From positions 1-14,819 of the forward strand of contig CALFUF010000175.1 in assembly GCA_937916405.1 (NCBI GenBank): a stretch of 14,819 nucleotides of DNA, written 5' to 3'. Below, piece by piece: positions 1 to 7,944 of the stretch (the stretch's first letter is position 1; each line of letters begins with the position of its first letter). A program made the translations under genes and the position numbers. Origin of the DNA: an uncultured Prevotella sp. GTDB taxonomy: Bacteria; Bacteroidota; Bacteroidia; Bacteroidales; Bacteroidaceae. The notes under the pieces are model-generated. The model ran no database searches, was not told the DNA's origin, and saw nothing but the letters and a program-made list of their open reading frames with translations.

Positions 1-47
1 CCCCCTGATTAACAGTCAGGTGCTCTAACCAACTGAGCTACTGAAGC
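1..47 (-). tRNA. tRNA-Asn (GUU anticodon), partial at window edge
   Basis: Read on the minus strand, the sequence folds as the 5' two thirds of a tRNA: acceptor 5' strand GCTTCAG (47 to 41), T8-A9, a D arm with GCTC/GAGC pairing around AGTTGGTTA, and an anticodon arm CCTGA-CTGTTAA-TCAGG. Loop positions 34-36 are GTT, which reads Asn codons AAC and AAU. Three G residues of the variable loop follow before the window ends, so the T arm and the acceptor 3' strand lie outside. It is divergent from the protease gene and has its own promoter just upstream. The identity rests on the anticodon; the missing half cannot be checked here. Confidence 0.93.
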
Positions 48-69
48 AGTTTTTGCTGTTAAGCGGGTG

Positions 70-101
70 CAAAGATAATACGTTTTTCCGAAATGCGCAA
101 A
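70..101 (-). promoter_or_regulatory. Bacteroidota-type promoter for tRNA-Asn
   Basis: On the minus strand, TATCTTTG (77 to 70) matches the TAnnTTTG -7 consensus of Bacteroidota exactly. TTTG at 101 to 98 sits 20 nt upstream as the -33 element. The tRNA 5' end at 47 lies about 23 nt downstream of the box, which leaves room for a short precursor leader. Confidence 0.75.
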
Positions 102-117
102 CTTTTTGGAGAAAAAA

Positions 118-148
118 TTCACGGTAAAGGTATTTTTTTGTAATTTTG
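118..148 (+). promoter_or_regulatory. Promoter for the S41 protease gene
   Basis: TAATTTTG at 141-148 is a full TAnnTTTG match. The -33 element is weak: TTC at 118-120, with 20 nt spacing. The start codon is 18 nt after the box, so the leader would be very short. It is back to back with the tRNA promoter in the same 100-bp region. Confidence 0.65.
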
Positions 149-166
149 CAGCCATAATTAAAGACT

Positions 167-1840
167 ATGACGATGAGGAAATACGTTTTATTTGGTTTGA
201 TGATGATACTACCTGCGGTTGTGGTGCAAGCACAGGATGTGAAAAACCATAATCTGGAAGTAGCCAAGAATCTGGAAATATTCAATGCTATCTATAGAAA
301 TCTGGATTTGATGTATGTAGATACGTTGGATGCCAATACGGTAATAGGTACTGGTATTAATGCCATGCTTCGCTCATTGGATCCTTATACGGAGTTTTAT
401 CCAGAGGAGAAGCAGAAAGACTTGAAGATGCTGATGACAGGAAAGTATGCTGGTATCGGCGCTTTAATTCGTTATCATCAGAAGTTGAAGAAAGTAGTGA
501 TTGAGGAACCCTATGCCGGGATGCCTGCTGCAGAGGTGGGATTGAAGAAAGGCGATATCGTCCTGCAGATTGATGATACGTTGATGACCGATAAGACCGT
601 CTCATTTGTCAGTGAGCATCTGCGCGGTGACGCGGGTTCTACATTTGTGTTGAAGATTCAGCGTCCGTCAACGGGTAAGAAGATGACCTTTAAGATTACC
701 CGCCGTAGTATCAAGATGCCAGAGATTACATATTACGGAATGCGTCCGAATGGTATAGGATATATCAACCTGAATACGTTCACAGGCGAGCCGGCAAAAC
801 CGATGCGTCGTGCTTTCTTGGACTTGAAGAAACAAGGTGCCACGAAACTGATTCTGGACTTACGTGGCAATGGGGGTGGTTCCCTTGCCGAGTGTGTGGA
901 TATTGCCAATATGTGGATTCCACAAGGGGTTACCCTGGTGGAGACGAAAGGAAAAATCCGTCGTGCCAACTCGGAGTACAAGACCCGTTTGGAGCCTATT
1001 GATACTGTGATGCCTATTGTTGTTCTCGTCAATGACGAGACGGCTTCGGCTAGTGAGATAGTCAGCGGTTCGATACAAGATTTGGATAGAGGAATAATAA
1101 TAGGTACACGCACGTATGGCAAAGGACTGGTACAAATTCCCAACGTCGAGATTCCTTATAATGGTAATTTGAAATTGACGACTTCCAAATACTATATCCC
1201 CAGTGGTCGTTGTATTCAAGCCATTAATTACAAGCATACTGGTGGTGGCTATAAAGAGCATGTTCCTGATTCCCTGACGAGGGTGTTCTACACAAAGAAC
1301 GGACGTGAGGTGAGAGACGGTGGCGGTATCAAGCCGGATATTGAAGTGAAGCCCGATACCATGGCGAATATCACACTCTATCTGGATCGCATAGACTCTA
1401 CAGAAACGGTACTTGATTATGTGGTCGATTATATAGCCAAGCATCCGACAATTGTTCCCGCAAAAGACTTCCATCTGACTGATGCCGACTTCGCTGATTT
1501 CAAGCAACGGGTAGTAAAGGCAGGTTTTACTTATGACCAAGTCAGTAAGAAACAATTTGAAGATCTGGTGAAAGTAGCTAAGTTTGAAGGCTACTATGAC
1601 GAGGCGAAAGCAGAGTTTGATGCCTTGAAGGAAAAACTCGATCATCATAATATCAGCAAGGATCTCGACTTACACAGAAAGGAAATTCAGCACTTGATAG
1701 AACAGGATATCATCTCTGCTTATTACTATCAGGCAGGACAAGTGGAGGCTGCCATGCAATATGACAAAACACTGCAAGAAGCAGAACGAATATTGAATAC
1801 GCCAGGGGAGTATGAGCGCGTGCTTTCCATCCAAAAATGA
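167..1840 (+). CDS. S41-family C-terminal processing peptidase (CtpA/Prc type)
   Basis: This is a secreted or periplasmic serine protease that would cleave proteins near their C termini. Residues 1-22 look like a signal peptide: basic MTMRK, a hydrophobic stretch from LFGLMM to VVV, then QAQ. A PDZ domain spans about 92-175 (AGIGA onwards, with a GLKKGD loop at 125-130). The peptidase core covers about 190-400. Its catalytic set can be placed as Ser294 in TASAS, Lys319 in TYGKG and Gln323. The Ser-Lys spacing of 25 and Lys-Gln spacing of 4 fit the known CtpB-type Ser/Lys/Gln arrangement. The C-terminal 150 residues are charged and helical. The length of 557 aa is normal for Bacteroidota members. 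The start could also be the ATG six bases later (MRK); both fit the promoter. Its substrate is not evident, and I see no terminator right behind it. Confidence 0.92.
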   Translation: MTMRKYVLFGLMMILPAVVVQAQDVKNHNLEVAKNLEIFNAIYRNLDLMYVDTLDANTVIGTGINAMLRSLDPYTEFYPEEKQKDLKMLMTGKYAGIGALIRYHQKLKKVVIEEPYAGMPAAEVGLKKGDIVLQIDDTLMTDKTVSFVSEHLRGDAGSTFVLKIQRPSTGKKMTFKITRRSIKMPEITYYGMRPNGIGYINLNTFTGEPAKPMRRAFLDLKKQGATKLILDLRGNGGGSLAECVDIANMWIPQGVTLVETKGKIRRANSEYKTRLEPIDTVMPIVVLVNDETASASEIVSGSIQDLDRGIIIGTRTYGKGLVQIPNVEIPYNGNLKLTTSKYYIPSGRCIQAINYKHTGGGYKEHVPDSLTRVFYTKNGREVRDGGGIKPDIEVKPDTMANITLYLDRIDSTETVLDYVVDYIAKHPTIVPAKDFHLTDADFADFKQRVVKAGFTYDQVSKKQFEDLVKVAKFEGYYDEAKAEFDALKEKLDHHNISKDLDLHRKEIQHLIEQDIISAYYYQAGQVEAAMQYDKTLQEAERILNTPGEYERVLSIQK

Positions 1841-1858
1841 AAATAATTAGCAAAATAC

Positions 1859-1889
1859 TTGCGAGATTGCGAGAAAATGCGTAATTTTG
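1859..1889 (+). promoter_or_regulatory. Promoter of the rimP-nusA-infB-suf transcription unit
   Basis: TTG at 1859-1861 and TAATTTTG at 1882-1889 are separated by 20 nt, matching the Bacteroidota -33/-7 pattern. The start of transcription is expected near 1893-1896. The segment contains a 7-bp direct repeat, TTGCGAG, at 1859-1865 and 1867-1873, which covers the -33 element and the upstream part of the spacer. The box lies downstream of the most upstream in-frame ATG for rimP, which rules out that longer start. Confidence 0.8.
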
Positions 1890-1903
1890 CAACCGTTCAG
1901 CGG

Positions 1904-1931
1904 AATGAGGGGCTTGAAAAAGCCTCTCATT
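1904..1931 (+). promoter_or_regulatory. GAAA-capped hairpin in the rimP leader (possible attenuator or terminator)
   Basis: Arms AATGAGGGGCTT (1904-1915) and AAGCCTCTCATT (1920-1931) pair over 12 bp, with a single G-U pair, around a GAAA tetraloop (1916-1919). The sequence CTTGTTTTAATT follows, an interrupted U-rich tract like that of a weak intrinsic terminator. The hairpin begins about 10 nt into the predicted transcript and ends 26 nt before the rimP start codon. It could be an attenuator for the operon that encodes NusA, the terminator of the upstream protease gene placed inside the next leader, or a transcript-stabilising 5' stem. Confidence 0.7.
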
Positions 1932-1957
1932 CTTGTTTTAATTACCAAAAAAGGTGT

Positions 1958-2431
1958 ATGATTAATAAAGACGTAGTAAAAACAGCGGTTGAGGAATGGC
2001 TCTCTGAAAATGACTATTTCCTGGTGGACGTAGAGATGACACCCGACGGTCGCATTGTGATTGAGATTGACCACGCCGATGGCGTATGGATTGAGGATTG
2101 TGCAGAACTGAGCCGTTTCTTGCAAGAGAAGCTGGGTGAGGAACTGGGTGATTATGAATTGGAAGTAGGCTCGGCAGGTATTGGTCAGCCTTTTAAGGTG
2201 GTACAGCAGTATCGCAACCATATCGGTAAAGAGGTAGAGGTTCTTCCTCTTGACGGGAAGAAACAACAAGGTATTCTTAAAGAAGTAGCAGATGACGGAC
2301 AGTCATTCGTGGTCACTGTGAAAGAGAAACAAAAGCAGGAAGGTAAAAAACGTCCAGTTATCGTGGATGTCGATAAGACTTTCACGATAGAGGGAGTCAA
2401 GTACACCAAGTACCTGCTATCATTTAAGTAG
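1958..2431 (+). CDS. rimP: Ribosome maturation factor RimP
   Basis: RimP binds the pre-30S ribosomal subunit in the cytoplasm and promotes its late maturation. The product is 157 aa, normal for the family. The N-terminal alpha/beta domain spans about 1-83 and contains the family signature region ELEVGSAGIGQPFK at 67-80, equivalent to LEVSSPGxxRPL in better known members. The C-terminal SH3-like beta barrel spans about 85-157. I chose the ATG at 1958 because the only earlier in-frame ATG (1859) lies in the promoter, and because MINKDVVKTAVEEWL is a natural RimP N terminus. It is the first gene of the operon, followed after 27 nt by nusA, as in most bacteria. Confidence 0.95.
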   Translation: MINKDVVKTAVEEWLSENDYFLVDVEMTPDGRIVIEIDHADGVWIEDCAELSRFLQEKLGEELGDYELEVGSAGIGQPFKVVQQYRNHIGKEVEVLPLDGKKQQGILKEVADDGQSFVVTVKEKQKQEGKKRPVIVDVDKTFTIEGVKYTKYLLSFK

Positions 2432-2458
2432 AGTAAGTATAAATAAAAATAAAAAGTA

Positions 2459-3718
2459 ATGGCTACAAAGAAAGAAGTGAAGGGACCCTCTATGATTGAG
2501 ACCTTTCAAGAGTTTAAGGAGACCAAGAACATTGACCGTACCACATTGGTAAGTGTACTTGAGGAAAGTTTCCGTAATGTGATTGCCAAGATTTTTGGCT
2601 CTGATGAGAACTTTGATGTGATTGTGAACCCAGACAAGGGTGACTTTGAGATTCATCGTAACCGTATTGTAGTTGCTGATGGTGAGGTACAGGACGAGAA
2701 CAAGGAAATATCTCTGTCAGAGGCGCAGAAGATTGAGCCCGACTATGAAGTTGGTGAGGAAGTCTCTGAGGAGGTTAACTTCCAGAAGTTCGGTCGTCGC
2801 GCTATCCTGAATCTGCGTCAGACCCTTGCCTCTAAGATTCTTGAACTGGAACACGATTCTCTATACAATAAGTATAAGGATAAGGTTGGACAGGTTGTCA
2901 GTGGTGAGGTATACCAGATGTGGAAGCGTGAGGTATTGCTGATTGATGATGAGGGTAACGAATTACACTTGCCAAAGATAGAACAGATTCCTAGTGACAA
3001 CTACCACAAGGGTGAGACTATTCGCGCCATTGTGAAAGAGGTGCAGAATGAGAACAACAATCCGCGTATTATCCTTTCGCGTACCAGTCCACAGTTCTTG
3101 GAGCGTCTCTTAGAAGCAGAGGTACCTGAGATTAATGATGGTCTGATTACCATTCGCCGTGTCGCCCGTATGCCGGGAGAGCGTGCGAAGATTGCCGTGG
3201 AGAGTTACGATGACCGTATCGATCCAGTAGGAGCATGTGTAGGTGTGAAAGGTAGTCGTGTGCATGGTATCGTCCGTGAACTTGGAAATGAGAACATTGA
3301 CGTGATTAATTTCTCAAATAACACCCAGCTCTTCATCCAGCGTGCATTAAGTCCTGCTAAGGTCAACAGAATTGTGTTGAACCCAGAAGAGCATAAGGCT
3401 GAAGTTTACCTGAATCCAGAGGAAGTCAGTCTCGCCATTGGTAAGGGAGGTCTGAATATCAAACTTGCCTCTATGCTGACGGAGTTCACGATTGACGTAT
3501 TCCGTGATGTGAATGAAGCAGAGGAGGATGAGGATATCTACCTCGACGAGTTTGCAGATGAGATAGATCAGTGGATTATCGACTCCATCAAAGCTATTGG
3601 ATTGGATACTGCAAAAGCTGTATTGAACGCTCCTCGTGAAATGCTGGTAGAGAAAGCAGACTTGGAGGAAGAGACTGTAGACCATCTGTTGGAAGTGCTC
3701 CGTGCAGAGTTCGAGTAA
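2459..3718 (+). CDS. nusA: Transcription termination/antitermination factor NusA
   Basis: NusA binds RNA polymerase and nascent RNA and modulates pausing, termination and antitermination. The 419-aa product shows the full core: an N-terminal RNAP-binding domain (about 1-130, with ALNLRQ-like text FGRRAILNLRQ at 111-121), an S1 domain (about 140-208), KH1 (about 225-295, GVKG at 262-265) and KH2 (about 300-370, IGKGG at 327-331). A short acidic linker (EAEEDEDIYLDE) leads to one helical C-terminal unit. It lacks the two long acidic repeats of the E. coli protein, which is usual outside Proteobacteria. An A-rich leader, 2444-2458, precedes the ATG instead of a clear Shine-Dalgarno, as is typical for Bacteroidota. 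Confidence 0.97.
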   Translation: MATKKEVKGPSMIETFQEFKETKNIDRTTLVSVLEESFRNVIAKIFGSDENFDVIVNPDKGDFEIHRNRIVVADGEVQDENKEISLSEAQKIEPDYEVGEEVSEEVNFQKFGRRAILNLRQTLASKILELEHDSLYNKYKDKVGQVVSGEVYQMWKREVLLIDDEGNELHLPKIEQIPSDNYHKGETIRAIVKEVQNENNNPRIILSRTSPQFLERLLEAEVPEINDGLITIRRVARMPGERAKIAVESYDDRIDPVGACVGVKGSRVHGIVRELGNENIDVINFSNNTQLFIQRALSPAKVNRIVLNPEEHKAEVYLNPEEVSLAIGKGGLNIKLASMLTEFTIDVFRDVNEAEEDEDIYLDEFADEIDQWIIDSIKAIGLDTAKAVLNAPREMLVEKADLEEETVDHLLEVLRAEFE

Positions 3719-3748
3719 TTTTAGGTTTATCTTTTAAAGAGAAGATTA

Positions 3749-6490
3749 ATGGGAGTAAGATTAAATAAAGTATTATCAGAACTGAATATAGGACTTCAGA
3801 CGGCAGTTGATTTCCTAAAGAATAAGAAAGAGCTTGGTGAGGTCAAGGACGAGATGACACCGAATACGAAAATCTCGGACGAGCAGTACCAAGCGTTGGT
3901 CGGTGAGTTCAAAGGCGATAAAGCCGTGAAGACACAGGCCGATATGATATTCACCAAGAAAGTCAAAGAAAAGAAGATAGAGAAGCCCGAGAAGGTAGAG
4001 AAGAAGATTACCCTGACTGAGGAGAAATTGGAGCAACGTCCACAATTCAAACCAGTGGGCAAGATAGACCTTGACAGTATCGGGAAACCTTCTGTGAAGA
4101 AAGAACAGACCCCTGAGGCTACTGCCGAAAGCCCAGTGGAGGAACCTGAGGTTGAGACTAAGGAAGAGACAGTGGAGGAAGAGTCAGTTATGGAAACTTC
4201 TCCTGTTACTCAACCAGAGTCAGAGGAAACAACTTCTGAGGTGGAGTCAGAGGAGTCGGATAGCGCGTCCTCTGGTGTGAAAGTAATTGGTAAGATAGAC
4301 CTGTCGTCTATCAACCAGAGTACTCGTCCGAAGAAGAAGTCTAAGGAAGAGCGCCGTAAGGAGCGTGAGGAGAAAGCAGCCCAGCAACATGCTACCAATG
4401 GAGAGCGGAGGAAGCGTGAGCGTATCCGTACAGGCAAGGTGGATATTGAAGCTGCTGCCAGTCAGACAAACCAACAACAAGGTAAGAAAAATAAGAACAA
4501 GGGTGGTAATCAGAACTTCAGTGACAACCAGCAACAGGGTGGTGGCAAGAAGAACAAGAAGAATCGTCCTGTAAAACCCTTGGAGGTGGATGATGAGGCT
4601 GTAGCACGTCAGGTAAAGGAGACGCTTGCTCGTCTGACTTCTAAGAATCAGAATAAGAAAGGAGCCAAGTATCGTCGTGAGAAGCGTGATGCCGTGCAGG
4701 AGCGTTTGAGCGAGGAGATGGCAGCAGAGGCAGCAGAGAGCAAGGTATTGAAACTGACAGAGTTTGTGACGGTCAGTGAGCTTGCTACCATGATGAACGT
4801 TGGTGTCAATCAGGTAATTGGCACCTGTATGAGTATCGGTATCATGGTAAGTATCAACCAGCGTCTGGATGCCGAGACTATCAATATCGTTGCTGAGGAG
4901 TTTGGTTTTACCACCGAATATGTGAGTGCCGAGGTTCAGAATGCCATCACAGAGGAGGCAGATGACGAGAATGATCTCATCAGCCGTGCGCCAATCGTCA
5001 CAGTGATGGGGCATGTCGACCATGGTAAGACCTCTTTGCTTGACCATATCCGCAATACCAATGTGATTGCTGGTGAGGCTGGTGGTATCACCCAGCATAT
5101 CGGTGCCTATAATGTGAAACTGAAGGATGGTCGTCAGATAACCTTCTTGGATACCCCAGGTCATGAGGCGTTCACGGCAATGCGTGCCCGTGGTGCTCAG
5201 GTGACTGATATAGCTATCATCATTATCGCAGCTGATGACTCTGTGATGCCTACCACTAAGGAGGCTATTGCTCATGCACAGGCTGCTAATGTGCCAATGG
5301 TATTCGCTATCAATAAGATAGATAAGCCAGGAGCTAATCCTGATAAGATACGTGAGGATCTTGCCAATATGAACCTGCTTGTGGAAGAGTGGGGTGGTAA
5401 GTACCAGTGTCAGGAGATCAGTGCCAAGAAGGGAATAGGTGTCGATGAGCTGTTGGAGAAAGTGCTCTTAGAAGCTGAGATGCTTGACTTGAAGGCTAAT
5501 CCCAACCGTAAGGCAACAGGTAGTATCATCGAGTCTTCACTCGATAAAGGTCGTGGCTATGTCAGCACTGTATTGGTATCTAATGGTACCTTGGAAGTTG
5601 GTGATGTCGTGATTGCAGGTACTGCATGGGGTAAAGTCAAGGCGATGTTCAACGAGCGTAATCAGCGCATCGAGAAGGCTGGTCCTGCTGAGCCTGCTAT
5701 CATCCTCGGTTTGAATGGTGCTCCTACTGCCGGTGACTCTTTCCATGTGATGGAGACAGAGCAGGAGGCTCGTGAGATAGCCAACAAACGAACCCAGTTG
5801 CAGCGTGAACAGAGTCTGCGTACTACGAAGACCGTTGGTCTGGATGAGATTTCTCATCGTATTGCCCTTGGTGAGTTCCATGAGCTGAACATCATCGTCA
5901 AAGGAGATACCGATGGAAGTATCGAGGCACTCTCCGACTCCTTCATTAAGTTGTCAACAGAGAAGGTTCAGGTGAATGTCATTGCCAAGGCAGTTGGTCA
6001 GATATCAGAGAATGATGTCATGCTCGCTTCTGCCTCTGACGCTATCATCGTCGGTTTCCAGGTTCGTCCTTCTGCTGATGCCCGTCGTGCTGCAGAGCGT
6101 GAGGGTGTCGAGATTAATACCTATTCTATTATCTATGACGCTATCGATGAGGTGAAGTCGACGATGGAGGGTATGCTCGACAAGGTGAAGAAGGAAGTTG
6201 TCACTGGTGAGATAGAGGTGAAGCAAGTATTCAAGATCTCCAAGGTCGGTACTGTTGCCGGTGGTCTGGTTACTGAAGGTAAGGTACATGCGAAGGATAA
6301 AGCTCGTGTGGTTCGCGATGGTATCGTGATACATACAGCACCTATTGATGCCTTGAAGCGTTATAAAGATGACGCCAAGGAGGTAGCAACAGGTTTGGAG
6401 TGTGGTATCTCCCTAGTGAACTTCAACGATATCCAGACAGGTGATATCATTGAAACCTTCATGGAGGTTGAGGTAGAACAGAAACTATAA
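3749..6490 (+). CDS. infB: Translation initiation factor IF-2
   Basis: IF-2 is the GTPase that brings initiator fMet-tRNA to the 30S subunit and drives subunit joining. The 913-aa product has an IF2_N module at about 1-50, a long low-complexity linker rich in Lys, Glu, Gln and Asn (about 60-325), a second IF2_N module (about 331-392) and the G domain from about 415 to 585. Visible GTP motifs are GHVDHGKT at 421-428, GGITQHIG (switch I), DTPGH from Asp468 and NKID from Asn522. Domain II, domain III (starting near the KTVGLDEISHRI segment) and the C-terminal tRNA-binding barrel complete it. The linker carries three related motifs, GKIDLDSI (104), GKIDLSSI (181) and GKVDIEAA (229). The stop codon is only 2 nt before the sufB ATG. 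Confidence 0.97.
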   Translation: MGVRLNKVLSELNIGLQTAVDFLKNKKELGEVKDEMTPNTKISDEQYQALVGEFKGDKAVKTQADMIFTKKVKEKKIEKPEKVEKKITLTEEKLEQRPQFKPVGKIDLDSIGKPSVKKEQTPEATAESPVEEPEVETKEETVEEESVMETSPVTQPESEETTSEVESEESDSASSGVKVIGKIDLSSINQSTRPKKKSKEERRKEREEKAAQQHATNGERRKRERIRTGKVDIEAAASQTNQQQGKKNKNKGGNQNFSDNQQQGGGKKNKKNRPVKPLEVDDEAVARQVKETLARLTSKNQNKKGAKYRREKRDAVQERLSEEMAAEAAESKVLKLTEFVTVSELATMMNVGVNQVIGTCMSIGIMVSINQRLDAETINIVAEEFGFTTEYVSAEVQNAITEEADDENDLISRAPIVTVMGHVDHGKTSLLDHIRNTNVIAGEAGGITQHIGAYNVKLKDGRQITFLDTPGHEAFTAMRARGAQVTDIAIIIIAADDSVMPTTKEAIAHAQAANVPMVFAINKIDKPGANPDKIREDLANMNLLVEEWGGKYQCQEISAKKGIGVDELLEKVLLEAEMLDLKANPNRKATGSIIESSLDKGRGYVSTVLVSNGTLEVGDVVIAGTAWGKVKAMFNERNQRIEKAGPAEPAIILGLNGAPTAGDSFHVMETEQEAREIANKRTQLQREQSLRTTKTVGLDEISHRIALGEFHELNIIVKGDTDGSIEALSDSFIKLSTEKVQVNVIAKAVGQISENDVMLASASDAIIVGFQVRPSADARRAAEREGVEINTYSIIYDAIDEVKSTMEGMLDKVKKEVVTGEIEVKQVFKISKVGTVAGGLVTEGKVHAKDKARVVRDGIVIHTAPIDALKRYKDDAKEVATGLECGISLVNFNDIQTGDIIETFMEVEVEQKL

Positions 6491-6492
6491 TA

Positions 6493-7941
6493 ATGTCAGA
6501 AAATAGTAACGAGTTTGTCCGTCAGGTAGCTGAACAGAAATACGAATTCGGTTTCACGACGGATGTACATACTGAGATTATAGAGAAAGGGCTGAACGAG
6601 GAAATCGTTCGGCTCATCTCTGCTAAGAAGGGAGAGCCCGACTGGATGCTTGACTTTCGTTTAAAGGCATTCCGCTATTGGCAAGAGCAGGAGCAGCCGA
6701 CATGGGGTCATGTACATGTACCCCCAATTGACTATCAGGCTATCTCATACTATGCCGATCCGATGGCGAAGAAACCAAAAGGAGATGGCAAAATAGACCC
6801 AGAGTTAGAGAAGACCTTCGATAAGTTGGGAATTCCCTTGGAGGAGCGTCTGGCGTTGAGTGGTAATGTTGCTGTGGATGCCATCATGGATTCTGTGTCT
6901 GTGAAAACGACCTTCAAGGAGAAACTATCTGAGTTAGGTGTTATCTTCTGCTCGATAGGTGATGCGATCAGGAATCATCCCGATTTAGTACGTGAATATT
7001 TAGGGTCAGTAGTTCCTTATCGCGATAATTTCTTTGCCGCGCTGAATAGTGCGGTCTTCTCCGACGGTTCGTTTGTCTATATCCCGAAAGGCGTTCGCTG
7101 TCCAATGGAACTGAGCAGCTATTTCCGGATTAATGCCCGTAATACCGGGCAGTTTGAGCGCACCTTGATCATTGCCGATGATGATGCCTATGTGAGTTAT
7201 CTGGAAGGATGTACAGCTCCGATGCGTGATGAGAACCAGTTGCATGCCGCTATCGTGGAGATTATCGTCAAAGACCGTGCCGAGGTGAAGTACTCAACGG
7301 TGCAAAACTGGTATCCTGGTGATGAGCAAGGAAAAGGTGGTGTGCTGAACCTAGTGACGAAGCGTGGCGACCTGCGTGGAGTAGACTCAAAATTGTCATG
7401 GACGCAGGTGGAGACGGGTAGTGCTATTACGTGGAAATACCCTTCCTGTGTACTGCGTGGTGACAACTCACAAGCAGAGTTCTATAGTGTTGCAGTGACC
7501 AACAACTATCAGGAGGCAGACACAGGTACTAAGATGATACATATGGGAAAGAACACCAAGTCGACTATTATCTCGAAAGGAATCTCGGCAGGTCATTCTC
7601 AGAACTCATACCGTGGACTGGTGCGAGCCACCTCGAATGCCGATAATGCCCGTAACTATAGCTCCTGTGACTCTTTGTTGTTAGGTTCAGAATGTGGTGC
7701 CCATACATTCCCTTATATGGATATCCATAATGACACCGCCATCGTGGAGCATGAAGCGACCACCTCTAAGATTTCAGAGGACCAGCTCTTCTATTGTAAC
7801 CAGCGTGGCATCCCCACGGAGCAGGCTGTTGGCTTGATCGTCAATGGTTATGCGAAAGAAGTGCTGAACAAGTTGCCTATGGAGTTTGCCGTGGAGGCAC
7901 GTAAACTATTATCAGTATCATTAGAAGGAACAGTAGGATAA
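6493..7941 (+). CDS. sufB: Fe-S cluster scaffold protein SufB
   Basis: SufB is the core scaffold of the cytoplasmic SufBC2D complex, on which sulfide from SufS and iron are assembled into Fe-S clusters. The 482-aa product matches the family over its length. The residues known to matter in E. coli SufB align here as Cys392 (in CDSLLLG, equal to C405), His420 and Glu421 (in EHEATTS, equal to H433/E434). The C terminus, EFAVEARKLLSVSLEGTVG, is the standard SufB ending. The gene is separated from infB by 2 nt and from sufC by 3 nt, so cotranscription and perhaps translational coupling with the infB operon are likely. Confidence 0.97.
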   Translation: MSENSNEFVRQVAEQKYEFGFTTDVHTEIIEKGLNEEIVRLISAKKGEPDWMLDFRLKAFRYWQEQEQPTWGHVHVPPIDYQAISYYADPMAKKPKGDGKIDPELEKTFDKLGIPLEERLALSGNVAVDAIMDSVSVKTTFKEKLSELGVIFCSIGDAIRNHPDLVREYLGSVVPYRDNFFAALNSAVFSDGSFVYIPKGVRCPMELSSYFRINARNTGQFERTLIIADDDAYVSYLEGCTAPMRDENQLHAAIVEIIVKDRAEVKYSTVQNWYPGDEQGKGGVLNLVTKRGDLRGVDSKLSWTQVETGSAITWKYPSCVLRGDNSQAEFYSVAVTNNYQEADTGTKMIHMGKNTKSTIISKGISAGHSQNSYRGLVRATSNADNARNYSSCDSLLLGSECGAHTFPYMDIHNDTAIVEHEATTSKISEDQLFYCNQRGIPTEQAVGLIVNGYAKEVLNKLPMEFAVEARKLLSVSLEGTVG

Positions 7942-7944
7942 GAT

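Noticed and set aside
860..1648. Minus-strand open frame of 262 codons inside the protease gene
   Set aside because: It overlaps the catalytic core of the S41 protease on the other strand and has no domain, promoter or plausible start.
1859..1957. Upstream in-frame start for rimP adding 33 residues
   Set aside because: The ATG at 1859-1861 region coincides with the -33 element and precedes the -7 box and leader hairpin; the added residues do not resemble RimP.
3716..3748. Internal promoter between nusA and infB (TAATTTTA or TAGGTTTA)
   Set aside because: Both lack the final G of TAnnTTTG and there is no properly spaced TTTG upstream; a 30-nt gap inside the conserved operon needs no promoter.
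4247..5275. Long minus-strand open frame (342 codons) inside infB
   Set aside because: It is the antisense shadow of the IF-2 gene, which has clear GTPase motifs; the antisense product has no recognisable domain.
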